Source: BP-133 sp040756995 (GTDB lineage Bacteria; Actinomycetota; Acidimicrobiia; IMCC26256; BP-133). Taken from it: a DNA stretch of 64,000 nt. The notes beneath the pieces are model-generated. The model was not told where the DNA came from and did not search any database. It worked only from the letters and a program-made list of their open reading frames with translations. Positions 1 to 8,831 of this stretch are shown here, piece after piece. A program made the position numbers and the translations under genes. The stretch lies in NCBI GenBank assembly GCA_040756995.1, contig JBFLYK010000007.1, positions 1-64,000 of the forward strand, read 5' to 3'. How positions within the stretch are numbered: position 1 is the first letter of the stretch; the number at the start of each line of letters is the position of its first letter.

Positions 1-6
1 TTTGCT

Positions 7-82
7 TGGCAGCCCGTACGGGATTCGAACCCGTGTCTCCACCTTGAGAGGGTGGTGTCCTAGGCCCCTAGACGAACGGGCC
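7..82 (-). tRNA. tRNA-Glu (anticodon CTC)
   Basis: On the minus strand a complete cloverleaf can be folded. It has a 7-bp acceptor stem starting GGCCCGT, a five-pair anticodon stem CCACC/GGTGG around the loop CTCTCAA (anticodon CTC), and a T-arm with GGTTCGAATCC. The 3' CCA is encoded at positions 7-9 (TGG on the plus strand). The 3' flank is cut by the window edge, so no terminator can be judged. A glutamyl-tRNA synthetase gene lies at the far end of the window, but there is no sign that the two are linked. Confidence 0.95.
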
Positions 83-128
83 GAGCGGCCACAGCATAAC
101 GGCGCCCTCCGGGGTGGGCCGAACTTGC

Positions 129-1826
129 TCAGCAGGAGAGTTCGACGAGGCTGCCGTCGGCGTCTCCGCTGACCAGGATCGTGCCGTCCCGCCGGACGAG
201 GACGTCGGAGCTGTAGTTCATCAGCGGCAGGCCGACCCCGAGCGTCCTGGTGGGCAGGCCGGTGGCGACGACCGAACGGGTGCCCAGGCGAGGATCGACC
301 CGCACCAGGCGGCCGGCGTCGCCCTCCACCACGAGGAGGGTCCCGTCCCGATCGACGGCCACGCCTTCGGGCTGGTGCAGGCCGGTGGCCACCGCGGTCG
401 GCGCTCCCGACGAGGCCACGGCCAGGACCTGTCCCCCGCCGGTATCCGACACGTAGACGACGCCCCGCTGGCGGTCGAACGCCAATCCGGACGGGCTCCG
501 GAGCCCTTGAACCAACGGGCTGCGCAGGCCGTTGTTCGGATCGACGGCGAACACCGCGCCGAGCGCCTGGTCGCTGACGAGGACGTTCCCGCCGGGACCC
601 TCCCGCACCGTCCAGGGGAATCCGAAGCCGCCGGCCACCAGATGGCGCCGGCCGGTGGCGAGGTCGATCCGGAAGATCCGCCCGTCCGGCGGGAGGAAGT
701 CGCTGTAGTAGAGGTCGTCGCCGACCTGCACCGCCCCCGGGGTGAGCAGCTGGAGGCCGTCGACCAGCAGGCGGTTGAGGCGCGTCACCCGGTCACCGGT
801 CACCCGGGCCACGGCGGTGAAGTCCCCGACCACGACGGAGCCGTCGGGCGCCTCGCTGAGCGAGAACGGGAAGCTGAGCGACCGGTCGGGGATGAGCGGC
901 TCCATCACACCCCTCGCCTGGTCGACCTTCCAGATGTTGCCCTGGGCGAAGTTGCTGACGTAGATGGTCCCGTCCCGGTCCTCCACCAGATTGTCGAGTC
1001 CCCGGGGCCCGACGGCCACGAACGTGCGGGCTCCGGTCTGCCGGTCGACCCGCCACACCTTGCCGGTGTCGGTCTCCATCGTCAGGAGGTTGCCCGTCCG
1101 GTCGACCTTCAGGGCCACCAGGTAGCCGAATCCGTCGACCAGCTTCCGCACGGTGCGGTCGTCGACGTCGATGACGTCGATGCGGCCGGCGAACATCTGC
1201 GGGACGTAGGCCAGGCCGTCGGGCCCGAACCCGAAGCCCTCCGGTGTGGGCAGCGGCCGGATGACGGGGACAGGAGGCCTGATCCCCTCGGGGTCGACCT
1301 CCCACAGCCCGCCGGGATGCGACGGATCGGAGAAGGACAGGTCGGTGGCGAAGAGCCGGCCCTCCCCGTTGAAGGCGATGCCGTTGGTGCCGGTACCGCC
1401 ATCTCCCAGGTTGGTGCCGACGACCTTGCGCTGTTTGCCGTCGAGCGAGAGGCGGGTGACTTTCCGGCCGAGGAGCTCGGTCACGTAGAGGTTGCCGTCC
1501 GGGCCGAGCGCGATGTCGTCGGGAACCTGGAGGGGTTCCGCATCGGTCTCATCGGCGATGACCGTGATGTTCCGCGGGTCCTGCAGGTCCACCCGCACGA
1601 TCCGGTTGTAGAGGGCCATGGTGACGTAGAGCCCACCCCGACCGTCGAGGGCCATGCCGTCGGTCTGGTTGAGCGGGCTGGGTGGCACCAGGTAGCGGGC
1701 GCGGCAACCCGGCGCGCTCACGCCACCAGCGCCGTCCCCGCCGTTGCCGGCACCGACCGGCGCCGGGACGAGCAGCGTGCCCACCGTCGCCGCCGCCATC
1801 AGCAGACGGCCCATGACCGACCGCAT
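129..1826 (-). CDS. Secreted NHL/SMP-30-like beta-propeller protein
   Basis: 565 aa. The first 26 residues form a Sec signal peptide (MRSVMGRLLMAAATVG then an AGA cleavage region). The rest consists of repeated blades of about 40-50 residues with patterns such as GLYVTMALYNRIVRVD, NLYVTELLGRKVTRL and VYVSDTGGGQVLAV, as in NHL, SMP-30/gluconolactonase and ScyD-type propellers. Such proteins act outside the cytoplasm as lactonases or binding scaffolds; no substrate can be named here. The ATG start is preceded by GGGGGAGG at good spacing. It diverges from the acyl-CoA ligase gene. The fold is confident, the function unknown. Confidence 0.8.
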   Translation of the reverse strand: MRSVMGRLLMAAATVGTLLVPAPVGAGNGGDGAGGVSAPGCRARYLVPPSPLNQTDGMALDGRGGLYVTMALYNRIVRVDLQDPRNITVIADETDAEPLQVPDDIALGPDGNLYVTELLGRKVTRLSLDGKQRKVVGTNLGDGGTGTNGIAFNGEGRLFATDLSFSDPSHPGGLWEVDPEGIRPPVPVIRPLPTPEGFGFGPDGLAYVPQMFAGRIDVIDVDDRTVRKLVDGFGYLVALKVDRTGNLLTMETDTGKVWRVDRQTGARTFVAVGPRGLDNLVEDRDGTIYVSNFAQGNIWKVDQARGVMEPLIPDRSLSFPFSLSEAPDGSVVVGDFTAVARVTGDRVTRLNRLLVDGLQLLTPGAVQVGDDLYYSDFLPPDGRIFRIDLATGRRHLVAGGFGFPWTVREGPGGNVLVSDQALGAVFAVDPNNGLRSPLVQGLRSPSGLAFDRQRGVVYVSDTGGGQVLAVASSGAPTAVATGLHQPEGVAVDRDGTLLVVEGDAGRLVRVDPRLGTRSVVATGLPTRTLGVGLPLMNYSSDVLVRRDGTILVSGDADGSLVELSC

Positions 1827-1898
1827 CCCGCCTCCCCCTCTCCATCGCCTGGCTGCGGGACGTTGAAAAACAAACAGGCGTGCGCGTATTTTTTAGCG
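1827..1898. promoter_or_regulatory. Divergent promoter region, possibly leaderless on the plus strand
   Basis: This 72-bp gap separates the minus-strand propeller gene from the plus-strand ligase gene. It is the only A/T-rich patch nearby. TATTTT at 1888-1893 lies 6-11 bases before the ligase GTG, the position of a -10 element for a leaderless transcript, and no Shine-Dalgarno sequence precedes that GTG. The minus-strand gene has a normal purine-rich ribosome-binding site. The promoter is inferred from base composition and spacing only. Confidence 0.4.
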
Positions 1899-3497
1899 GT
1901 GGCCGCCGGGCGTCAAGAGCCAGAGACCGTCGGAGCGCTCCTGGAGCAGGGAGCTTCCGGAGGCGACCGCCTGTTCCTCGACATCGTCGGTGAGCAGCTG
2001 ACGGCGACCGGCGCCCTGGAGCGGGCCGAGGAGATGGCCGGAGCCCTGGCCGCACTGGGCGTGAAGGCGGGCGACCGGGTGGCGACGCTCCTCGACAACA
2101 GCCTCGACGCCGTCCTCGTCTGGCTCGGCGCCAATCTGCTCGGGGCGGTCGACGTGCCCGTCAACATCGCCTACCGCGGCGAGTACCTCCGGCACCAGCT
2201 CGCCGACAGCGGCGCGGTGGTCGTCGTGACCGAGGCCGACCTGGCGGAGCGGGTGGCCGACGTGGCCGCCGGCCTGCCGGCGTTGGCGCACCTCGTGGTG
2301 CGGGCGCCGGAGGCGCCGGTCGTGCCGCGGGTGTCGGTCCACCGCTTCGCCGATCTCAAGAGCGCCGGAGAGCGCGCCGCCCCGGCGACGGTCGCGCCGT
2401 CGGACCTGGCGATGCTGGCCTACACATCGGGGACGACCGGGCCCTCCAAGGGCTGCATGCTCTCCCACGCCTACATCGTCGGGGCCGGCCGGCGGCTGGC
2501 CCGGGCCCTGGGCCTGGATCAGGACAGCGTCCTGTGGACGCCGAACCCGCTCTTCCACATCAACGCCCGCTTCATCGCCGTCGTCGGCACGCTGCTCAGC
2601 GGCGGCCGGGCCGCCATCGACGTCCGCTTCTCGGTGTCGCGCTTCTGGGCCGAGATCAACCGCACCGGGGCGACCATCGCCTCCCTCATCGGCGCCATGA
2701 TTCCGCTGTTGGCCCAGGCCCCGGAGAGCGACGAGGAGAAGGCCAACCACACGTTGCGGACCGTCTTCGGCGCGCCGTTCACCGCCGCGCTGATCGAGAC
2801 GTACCGGGAACGCTTCGGCATTCGCTGCCTGTACTCCGTCTACGGGCTCACCGAGGCCGCTCCCCTCACCAGTCTCCCGCCCGACGAGGACGGGCCACCG
2901 GGCTCGGCCGGGCGCGCCGACCCGGGCTTCGACGTCCGGATCTTCGACGACGAGGATCGCGAGCTCCCCGCCGGCGAGGTGGGCGAGATCGTCGCCCGGC
3001 CCCGCCACCCCGGCGCCATGTTCGACGGGTACTGGGAACAGCCGGCCCAGACCCTGGCGGTGATGCGGAACCTCTGGTTCCACACCGGCGACCTCGGACG
3101 GCTCGACGGTGACGGCTACCTCTACTTCGTCGACCGGAAGAAGGACTACCTGCGCTGCAAAGGCGAAAACGTCTCCAGCTTCGAGTTGGAGCGCACGTTC
3201 CTGGCCCACCCGGCGTTGACCGAGGTGGCGGTGCACGCCGTGCCCAGCGCTCTGGGGGAGGACGATCTGAAGCTCACGGCCGTCCTCCGGAGCGGTGTCG
3301 AGGTGACCGAGGAGGAGGTGGTGCAGTGGTGCCTGGACAAGGTTCCGTACTTCGCCGTGCCGCGCTACGTGGAGTTCCGGCCCGAACTGCCCAAGAACGC
3401 GGTGCAACGCGTGCTCAAGTACCAGCTGCGGGCCGACGGGGTGACGGCCTCGACGTGGGACCGGGAGGCGAGCGGCATCGTGGTGACCAAGCGGTGA
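1899..3497 (+). CDS. Class I adenylate-forming acyl-CoA ligase (CaiC-like)
   Basis: 532 aa from the GTG at 1899. The ANL superfamily motifs are in order: P-loop YTSGTTGPSKG (about 175-185), YGLTE (about 316), the hinge motif TGDLGRLDGDGYLYFVDRKKD, and a C-terminal lysine in PKNAVQRVLKYQ. It should activate a carboxylic acid to its CoA thioester with ATP in the cytoplasm. The overall pattern resembles crotonobetaine/carnitine-CoA and other short polar acyl-CoA ligases, but the substrate cannot be read from sequence. It is coupled to a TetR regulator (GTGA overlap) and an enoyl-CoA hydratase, which suggests a small acid-degradation pathway. Reading frame upstream of 1899 is open but antisense to the propeller gene and not credible as coding. 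Confidence 0.85.
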   Translation: MAAGRQEPETVGALLEQGASGGDRLFLDIVGEQLTATGALERAEEMAGALAALGVKAGDRVATLLDNSLDAVLVWLGANLLGAVDVPVNIAYRGEYLRHQLADSGAVVVVTEADLAERVADVAAGLPALAHLVVRAPEAPVVPRVSVHRFADLKSAGERAAPATVAPSDLAMLAYTSGTTGPSKGCMLSHAYIVGAGRRLARALGLDQDSVLWTPNPLFHINARFIAVVGTLLSGGRAAIDVRFSVSRFWAEINRTGATIASLIGAMIPLLAQAPESDEEKANHTLRTVFGAPFTAALIETYRERFGIRCLYSVYGLTEAAPLTSLPPDEDGPPGSAGRADPGFDVRIFDDEDRELPAGEVGEIVARPRHPGAMFDGYWEQPAQTLAVMRNLWFHTGDLGRLDGDGYLYFVDRKKDYLRCKGENVSSFELERTFLAHPALTEVAVHAVPSALGEDDLKLTAVLRSGVEVTEEEVVQWCLDKVPYFAVPRYVEFRPELPKNAVQRVLKYQLRADGVTASTWDREASGIVVTKR

Positions 3498-4069
3498 AAC
3501 CCCGACGGAGCAACCAGGAACGCACCGCCGCGACGCGGGCCGCCATCCTCAACGCCACCATCGAGCAGCTGGCCGAGCACGGGTACGGGAGGACCACGAC
3601 CGTCGAGGTGGCCGAACGGGCCGGCGTGTCCCGGGGCGCGCTCGTCCATCACTTCTCCACCCGCTCGGATCTCGTGCTCTCCGCCCTCGAGTACCTGTGC
3701 GAACGGAGGCTGGAGGAGCTGGAGGCCGGGATCGCCGCCCTCAGCGCCACCGAGGACCGGGTGTCGGCGTTCGTGGATCTCATCTGGAGCACGTTCGAGG
3801 GCCCGCTGTTCGTCGCCCAGCTGGAGTTGTGGATGGCGGCCCGCACCGATCCCGAGCTCTTCGCCCTGCTCCTTCCACTGGAGCGCGGCTTCGGCAAGCG
3901 CCTCTCCGAACTGTGCGTGGAGGCACTGGGCGAGGGCGCCAGCGGCTTCTACGAGTTGACCAAGCACCTCATGCGGGGAATGGGCCTCGAACGGCTGTTG
4001 AAGGCCGACGAGCACGATCGCCTCGACGTGCTCGAGCGCTGGAAAGCGATGGCCGACGTCCTGCGATGA
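3494..4069 (+). CDS. TetR/AcrR-family transcriptional regulator
   Basis: 191 aa. The N-terminal helix-turn-helix (about residues 12-58) shows the family pattern: RAAILNATIEQLAEHGYGRTT, then VEVAERAGVSRGALVHHFSTR. The C-terminal helical domain is a ligand-binding type with no recognisable specificity. The GTG start overlaps the stop of the ligase gene (GTGA), and its own stop overlaps the ATG of the hydratase gene (ATGA), so all three should be one transcript. It probably represses its own operon and responds to an acyl-CoA made by the neighbours; that is inference from context. Confidence 0.9.
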   Translation: MKPRRSNQERTAATRAAILNATIEQLAEHGYGRTTTVEVAERAGVSRGALVHHFSTRSDLVLSALEYLCERRLEELEAGIAALSATEDRVSAFVDLIWSTFEGPLFVAQLELWMAARTDPELFALLLPLERGFGKRLSELCVEALGEGASGFYELTKHLMRGMGLERLLKADEHDRLDVLERWKAMADVLR

Positions 4070-4824
4070 ATCCTGACGAATTTTCGGAGTTGCGCTACAA
4101 GGTCGGTGACGGCGTCGCCTCCCTCCGCCTCGATCGGGCCGAGCACCTCAACGCCTTCTCCTCCCGTCTCTATGAGGAGCTCAAGTGGGCGCTGCGGGCC
4201 GCCGGCTCCGACGAGACCGTCGACGTGGTGGTGCTCACCGGCGCCGGCCGGGCCTTCGCCACCGGCGGCGACCTCAAAGAGGCGCGGGAACGCCTGGAGA
4301 GCGGTGACCCGCTGTCGCTCTACGCCTTCGTCGACAACCTGCCCTGGGCCGAATTCCGGCAGTGCCCCAAGGTGGTGATCGGAGCGGTGCACGGCCTGTG
4401 CCTGGCCGGTGGCGTGATCACCGCCGCCTCGTGCGACATCACCATCGCCGGCGAGAGCGCCACGTTCGGTCTCACCGAGGGCCGGGTCGGCCTGGCCGAT
4501 GCCGTCGCTCCCGCCCTGCTGGCCTCCCGCCTCAGCACGGCGAAGCTCCGCTACCTGTTGTTCACCGGCAAGGAGATCAGCGCCCGGGAAGCCGAACGGA
4601 TCGGACTCGTCACGGAGGTCGTCCCGGACGACTCGCTCGATGCCCGGGTAGCCGAGGTGGTGGCCGAGGTGCGCCGCACCAGCCCCCTCTCCCGCCGTCT
4701 GTTCAAACAGTGCCTGAACCAGCTGGAGCCCGTCCCGACCGATCCCGGCGTCCTGCTCTCGTCCCTCAACAGCCCCGACACCCTGGAGGCGCTGCGCGCC
4801 TTCAGCCAAGGGCGGACTCCCTAG
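4066..4824 (+). CDS. Enoyl-CoA hydratase/isomerase (crotonase) family protein
   Basis: 252 aa, the usual size for a single-domain crotonase. The oxyanion-hole segments are present: GAGRAFATGGDL (about 59-70) and HGLCLAGG (about 109-116). The second catalytic Glu is kept in FGLTEGRVGL, but the region where classical hydratases carry the first Glu (GGxCE) reads GGVITAAS. This favours a specialised crotonase (isomerase, hydrolase or carnitinyl-CoA dehydratase-like) over a standard beta-oxidation hydratase. ATGA overlap with the TetR gene. It ends 23 bp from the convergent aldolase gene with no obvious terminator between. Confidence 0.85.
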   Translation: MNPDEFSELRYKVGDGVASLRLDRAEHLNAFSSRLYEELKWALRAAGSDETVDVVVLTGAGRAFATGGDLKEARERLESGDPLSLYAFVDNLPWAEFRQCPKVVIGAVHGLCLAGGVITAASCDITIAGESATFGLTEGRVGLADAVAPALLASRLSTAKLRYLLFTGKEISAREAERIGLVTEVVPDDSLDARVAEVVAEVRRTSPLSRRLFKQCLNQLEPVPTDPGVLLSSLNSPDTLEALRAFSQGRTP

Positions 4825-4847
4825 GCCGTGCCCAACGGAGGATCCAG

Positions 4848-5867
4848 CTAGACGGCCGGCTCGAGGAGCGGCTCGTCGGCGAGGTCGACGGGGGCGCACC
4901 GGGCGGCGGCGGTCCGGCGGAGCCGGTCGGCCAGGGCCGCCTGGCCGGCGGCGACGTCGGAGCCGCCCCAGGCGGCCAGGGCCGGATCCTGCAGGGCGCG
5001 ACCGAAGGAGAAGGTGAGCTGCCAGGGGTGCGGGCCGGCTTCGACCATGGCCCGGAGGTGCCCGGTCGCCTCGTCGGGACTCTGGCCGCCGGACAGGAAC
5101 GCCACGCCGGGCACCGCGGCGGGAACGGTGCGCCGCAGGCAGGTGAGCGTGGCGTCGGCCACCTCGGCCTCGGTCGCCGGCCGGCGGGCGTCCCGACCCG
5201 GCACCACCATGTTCGGCTTGAGGACGATGCCCTCGAGGTCGACGTCCTGGTCGGCGAGGGCGGCGAAGACGGTCCGCAGCGTCTCTTCGGTCACCGCCGC
5301 GGCCCGGCCGAGCGGATGGCGGCCGTCCATGAGCACTTCGGGCTCCACGATGGGCACGATTCCCGCCTCCTGGCAGAGTGCGGCGTAGCGGGCCAGGGCG
5401 TGGGCGTTGGCCGAGAGGCAGACCCGGCTCGGCCGCCCGTCACCGATGGCGATGACCGCCCGCCATTTGGCGAACCGGGCGCCGAGCCCGGCGTACGCCT
5501 CGAGCCGCTCCCGCAGCCCGTCGAGGCCCTCGGTCACGGTCTCTTCCGGACAGCCGGCCAGCGGCTTGGCCCCGGTGTCGACCTTGATGCCGGGCAGGAC
5601 ACCGAGGTCCTCGAGCAGGCTCGGGAACAGCCGGCCGTCGCTCGTCCGCTGGTGGAACGTCTCGTCGTAGAGGATCACGCCGCTCGTGTGATCGGCCAGC
5701 CCCGGGGTCGTGAACAGCATCTCCCGGTAGGCCCGGCGGCTGTCGGCCGTCGAGTCGATAACGTGACTGGCAAAGCGCCGGGTGAGCGTGCCGGTGCTCT
5801 CGTCGGCGGCCAGGATGCCCTTCGCCGGGGCGACCATCTCCACCGCGGTGCGGTTCAGGGTGCGCAT
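4848..5867 (-). CDS. fba: Class I fructose-bisphosphate aldolase
   Basis: 339 aa, the length of the vertebrate-type class I enzyme. Key features are FAKWRAV (Lys134), EPEVLMDG (Glu175/Glu177), the Schiff-base lysine in VLKPNMV (Lys217) and the phosphate-binding SGGQS. It forms or cleaves fructose-1,6-bisphosphate and, in the Calvin cycle, also makes sedoheptulose-1,7-bisphosphate; no metal is needed. It is the last gene of the cbb operon, with its start inside the 3' end of the transketolase gene (13-nt overlap). Many autotrophic bacteria use a class II aldolase here, so a class I enzyme is worth noting. Confidence 0.92.
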   Translation of the reverse strand: MRTLNRTAVEMVAPAKGILAADESTGTLTRRFASHVIDSTADSRRAYREMLFTTPGLADHTSGVILYDETFHQRTSDGRLFPSLLEDLGVLPGIKVDTGAKPLAGCPEETVTEGLDGLRERLEAYAGLGARFAKWRAVIAIGDGRPSRVCLSANAHALARYAALCQEAGIVPIVEPEVLMDGRHPLGRAAAVTEETLRTVFAALADQDVDLEGIVLKPNMVVPGRDARRPATEAEVADATLTCLRRTVPAAVPGVAFLSGGQSPDEATGHLRAMVEAGPHPWQLTFSFGRALQDPALAAWGGSDVAAGQAALADRLRRTAAARCAPVDLADEPLLEPAV

Positions 5868-7873
5868 GGAACTCCTTTCGCGTCCGGACGGGCGAGCAGC
5901 GCCCGGGCCGCCGACGTCACCGCGCCGGGCGAGAACCCCAGCTCAGTCAGGGCCACCGCTCCCGGGGCGGAGGCGCCGAAGCGGTCGAGACCGTGGACGG
6001 AGCCGCCGTCGCCGGCGACCTCCGCCCATCCCTGCCGGGCGGAGGCTTCCACCACCAGGCGGGGGACACCCGGCGGCAGGAGGCGGTGGCGCACGGCGGG
6101 ATCGAGAGCCAGAAAGCGTTCTCTCCACGGCATCGACACCACCGAGACCGAGACGCCGTCCTCCTCCAACCGGTCGGCGGCGGCCCGGCAGAGGGAGACC
6201 TCGGAGCCCGTGGCGACGAGGACGAGGTCGGGGGGGCCGCTGCCCGTCCGCACCACCCGGGCGCCCTGCAGGGCGAGCCAGCCGGCGGGCGAGGGTGGCA
6301 GGACGGGCAGCGGCTGGCGGGAGAGGATCAGCGCGGTGGGCCCCTCGGTCCGACCGAGCGCCATCGCCCAGGCCTCCGCCGTCTCGGGGGCGTCGGCCGG
6401 CCGCAGCACGGCCAGATTGGGAATGGCGCGCAGGGCGGCGAGGTGCTCGACGGGTTGGTGCGTGGGCCCGTCCTCTCCGAGGCCGACAGAGTCGTGGGTG
6501 AAGACGTAGACGACTGGCTGAGCCATGAGGGCCGAGAGTCGCAGAGCCGGCCGGAGATAGTCGGAGAACACGAGGAAGGTCGAGACCACCGGCCGGAAGG
6601 TGCCGTGCAGCGCCAGGCCGTTGGCCATGGCGGCCATGGCGTGCTCCCGTACGCCGAAGTGAATGGTCCGTCCGCCGAAGGCCCCGGGGCCGACCGGCGC
6701 ACCCGGAAAGGCGACGTTGGTCGACTCGGCCAGATCGGCGGAACCGCCGACGAGTTCGGGAACGGGCCCGCTCAGGGCGGCCAGGACCCGGCCGGATGCC
6801 ACTCGGGTGGCGAGCGACGTGCCGGCGTCGAAGTCCGGGAGGTCTTCGAGAGCGCGGTCGGGGAGGCGGCCCGACAGCTGCCGGTCCCACTCCTGGGCCA
6901 GGTCCGGATGACGGGCGGCCCACGTCGCCCGCCGCCGTTCCCAGGCGGTCCGGTGCCCCCGGCCGGCGGCCGCCAGCCCGGAGAAGACCTCCGCCACCTC
7001 GCCGGGGATGAAGAACGGCTCGGACGGCCACCCGAACCGGGCCTTGGTCGCCGCCAGCTCCTCCGGCCCCAACGGCGCTCCGTGGCAGGCCGACGTGCCC
7101 GCCTTGGTGGGAGCGCCGTAGCCGATCGTCGACCGCACGGCGATGAGACTGGGCCGCTCGGTGTCGGCCAGCGCCTCTTTCAGCGCCAGTTCGATGCCGG
7201 CCACGTCCTCCCCGTCGTCGACCCGGCTCGTGTGCCAGCCGTAGGCCGCGAACCGGGCCGGCACGTCCTCGGTGAACGCCAGCGACGTCGGACCGTCGAT
7301 GGTGATGCCGTTGTCGTCGTAGAGCACGATGAGCCGCCCGAGGCCCAGATGGCCGGCCAGCGACGCCGTCTCTCCGCTCACACCCTCCATGAGATCGCCG
7401 TCGGAGCAGAGGACGAACGTGCGGTGGTCGACCACCGGCTCCTCGCCGGCGACGTTGTAGCGGGCGGCGGTCATCCGCTCGGCCAGCGCCAGCCCGGCGG
7501 CCGTGGCGATGCCCTGGCCGAGCGGACCGGTGGTGGTCTCCACGCCGGGCGTGTGACCGAACTCGGGATGGCCCGGCGTGGCCGAGCCCCACTGCCGGAA
7601 GCGGCGCAGTTCGGCCAGCGGCAGCCCGTAGCCCGACAGGTGCAGAAGGGCGTAGAGGAGCATGGAACCGTGGCCGGCGGAGAGCACGAAGCGGTCGCGG
7701 TCGGGCCACCCGGGATCCGACGGGTCGAAGCGCAGCTCCCGGCTCCACAGAACCCAGGCGGCGGTGGCCATGCCCATCGGCAGGCCCGGGTGGCCGGAGC
7801 GGGCGGTCTCCACCGCATCGGCGGCCAGCATCCGGATGGTGAGGGCCGCCCGCTCGTCGAGGTCAGCGCACAC
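5855..7873 (-). CDS. tkt: Transketolase
   Basis: 672 aa, full length. The N-terminal thiamine-diphosphate domain has SGHPGLPMGMA, GHGSMLLYALLHL, TTGPLGQG and the GDG motif in CSDGDLMEG. The middle pyrimidine-binding domain has FGVREHAMAAMANG and THDSVGLGEDGPTHQPVEH, and a C-terminal domain follows. It moves two-carbon units between sugar phosphates in the regenerative phase of the Calvin cycle. Its start overlaps the phosphoribulokinase stop by 11 nt and its end overlaps the aldolase start, so it is an internal gene of the cbb operon. Confidence 0.95.
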   Translation of the reverse strand: MCADLDERAALTIRMLAADAVETARSGHPGLPMGMATAAWVLWSRELRFDPSDPGWPDRDRFVLSAGHGSMLLYALLHLSGYGLPLAELRRFRQWGSATPGHPEFGHTPGVETTTGPLGQGIATAAGLALAERMTAARYNVAGEEPVVDHRTFVLCSDGDLMEGVSGETASLAGHLGLGRLIVLYDDNGITIDGPTSLAFTEDVPARFAAYGWHTSRVDDGEDVAGIELALKEALADTERPSLIAVRSTIGYGAPTKAGTSACHGAPLGPEELAATKARFGWPSEPFFIPGEVAEVFSGLAAAGRGHRTAWERRRATWAARHPDLAQEWDRQLSGRLPDRALEDLPDFDAGTSLATRVASGRVLAALSGPVPELVGGSADLAESTNVAFPGAPVGPGAFGGRTIHFGVREHAMAAMANGLALHGTFRPVVSTFLVFSDYLRPALRLSALMAQPVVYVFTHDSVGLGEDGPTHQPVEHLAALRAIPNLAVLRPADAPETAEAWAMALGRTEGPTALILSRQPLPVLPPSPAGWLALQGARVVRTGSGPPDLVLVATGSEVSLCRAAADRLEEDGVSVSVVSMPWRERFLALDPAVRHRLLPPGVPRLVVEASARQGWAEVAGDGGSVHGLDRFGASAPGAVALTELGFSPGAVTSAARALLARPDAKGVPCAP

Positions 7874-8831
7874 GCTGGCCGGACCCGAGCGTGGAGTGCT
7901 GCTGGATGACGTGGTACAGCAGGATGAGCTGGGTGAGGGCCAGCGACTCGCTGCGCTGCCCCTCGACGAGCCCCAACGTGTCGGGCAGCGGCTCTTCGAC
8001 CCCCAGCGAGGACCAGATCGCCTCCTTGATCGGCCGCATCTTCGTCGCCGGGGCGTAGCCGTGGATGTGGATGGCCTCCGCCGGGCGGCCGTCCTCGTCG
8101 CGGATCAGCTTGAGGTGGACCTGTTCCCGCACGTCTTCGGTGATGATGCCGGCCAGGTTGGGATGCGGGGCGGTGGGCCGCAGCAGGATCGTGGCCGACG
8201 GCGAATGCTCCGGCGATTCGCCTCGGGCCTCCAGCGGCGCGAACGACACCACGAGGTCGGCGTAGGCCCGCTGGGGGCGGATGAACGCCTGCGACTCCGG
8301 CGCCCGCCGCTCCAGCTCTCCCAGCACCTGCTCTTCGCGGTAGCCCCGCTTGCCGGTGTCGCGCTTGATCTTCCACACCCGCCGCACCGCTTCCGGCGGG
8401 TCGAGGTAGACCCGCAGATCGAAGCAGGCCCGGCTGACCTTGGTCGACAGCGGCAGGAGCCCCTCGGCCACCACGAGTTCCCGGGGTTCGACGAGCACCG
8501 GCCGCTCCAGCCGGCCGTTGCCGTGGTTGTAGACGGGTTTGAGGACGGGCTGTCCGAGGGCGAGGAGCTGCAGATGCTGCTCCATGATCTCGACGTAGTT
8601 GCAGTCGGGATGCAGCGCGGTGAAGGGCAGCCCGTGACGCTCCTCCCGGTCGTAGCGGTGGTAGTCGTCGACGCAGATCGACGCCACCCGGTCCACCCCG
8701 AGGGCCTGGACGATGCCCCGGGTGAGGGTGGTCTTGCCCGCGGCGCTGTCGCCGGCGATGGCCAGCATGACCGGTCGTGCCAGGTCCCGCTCCCGGGCCG
8801 CTCGCTCGATGGCGAGCCGGCGGTCAGGCAT
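7863..8831 (-). CDS. prk: Phosphoribulokinase
   Basis: 322 aa from the ATG at 8831. It is a P-loop kinase of the PRK/uridine kinase family with Walker A GDSAAGKTTL (about 27-36), followed by ICVDDYHRYDREER, HPDCNYVEIMEQHL and VVAEGLLPL, all typical of phosphoribulokinase. It phosphorylates ribulose-5-phosphate to ribulose-1,5-bisphosphate, the RuBisCO substrate, and is diagnostic of the Calvin cycle. The gene overlaps cbbS by 8 nt upstream and the transketolase gene by 11 nt downstream. A longer open frame runs upstream, but it lies antisense to none and over cbbS in another frame, so the ATG is preferred. Confidence 0.93.
   Translation of the reverse strand: MPDRRLAIERAARERDLARPVMLAIAGDSAAGKTTLTRGIVQALGVDRVASICVDDYHRYDREERHGLPFTALHPDCNYVEIMEQHLQLLALGQPVLKPVYNHGNGRLERPVLVEPRELVVAEGLLPLSTKVSRACFDLRVYLDPPEAVRRVWKIKRDTGKRGYREEQVLGELERRAPESQAFIRPQRAYADLVVSFAPLEARGESPEHSPSATILLRPTAPHPNLAGIITEDVREQVHLKLIRDEDGRPAEAIHIHGYAPATKMRPIKEAIWSSLGVEEPLPDTLGLVEGQRSESLALTQLILLYHVIQQHSTLGSGQRVR

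Noticed and set aside
114..1898. Open frame running continuously into the acyl-CoA ligase, giving an 1127-residue product
   Set aside because: It lies antisense to the clear propeller gene and its translation is Arg/Gly/Pro/His-rich without domain motifs; real coding begins at the GTG near 1899.
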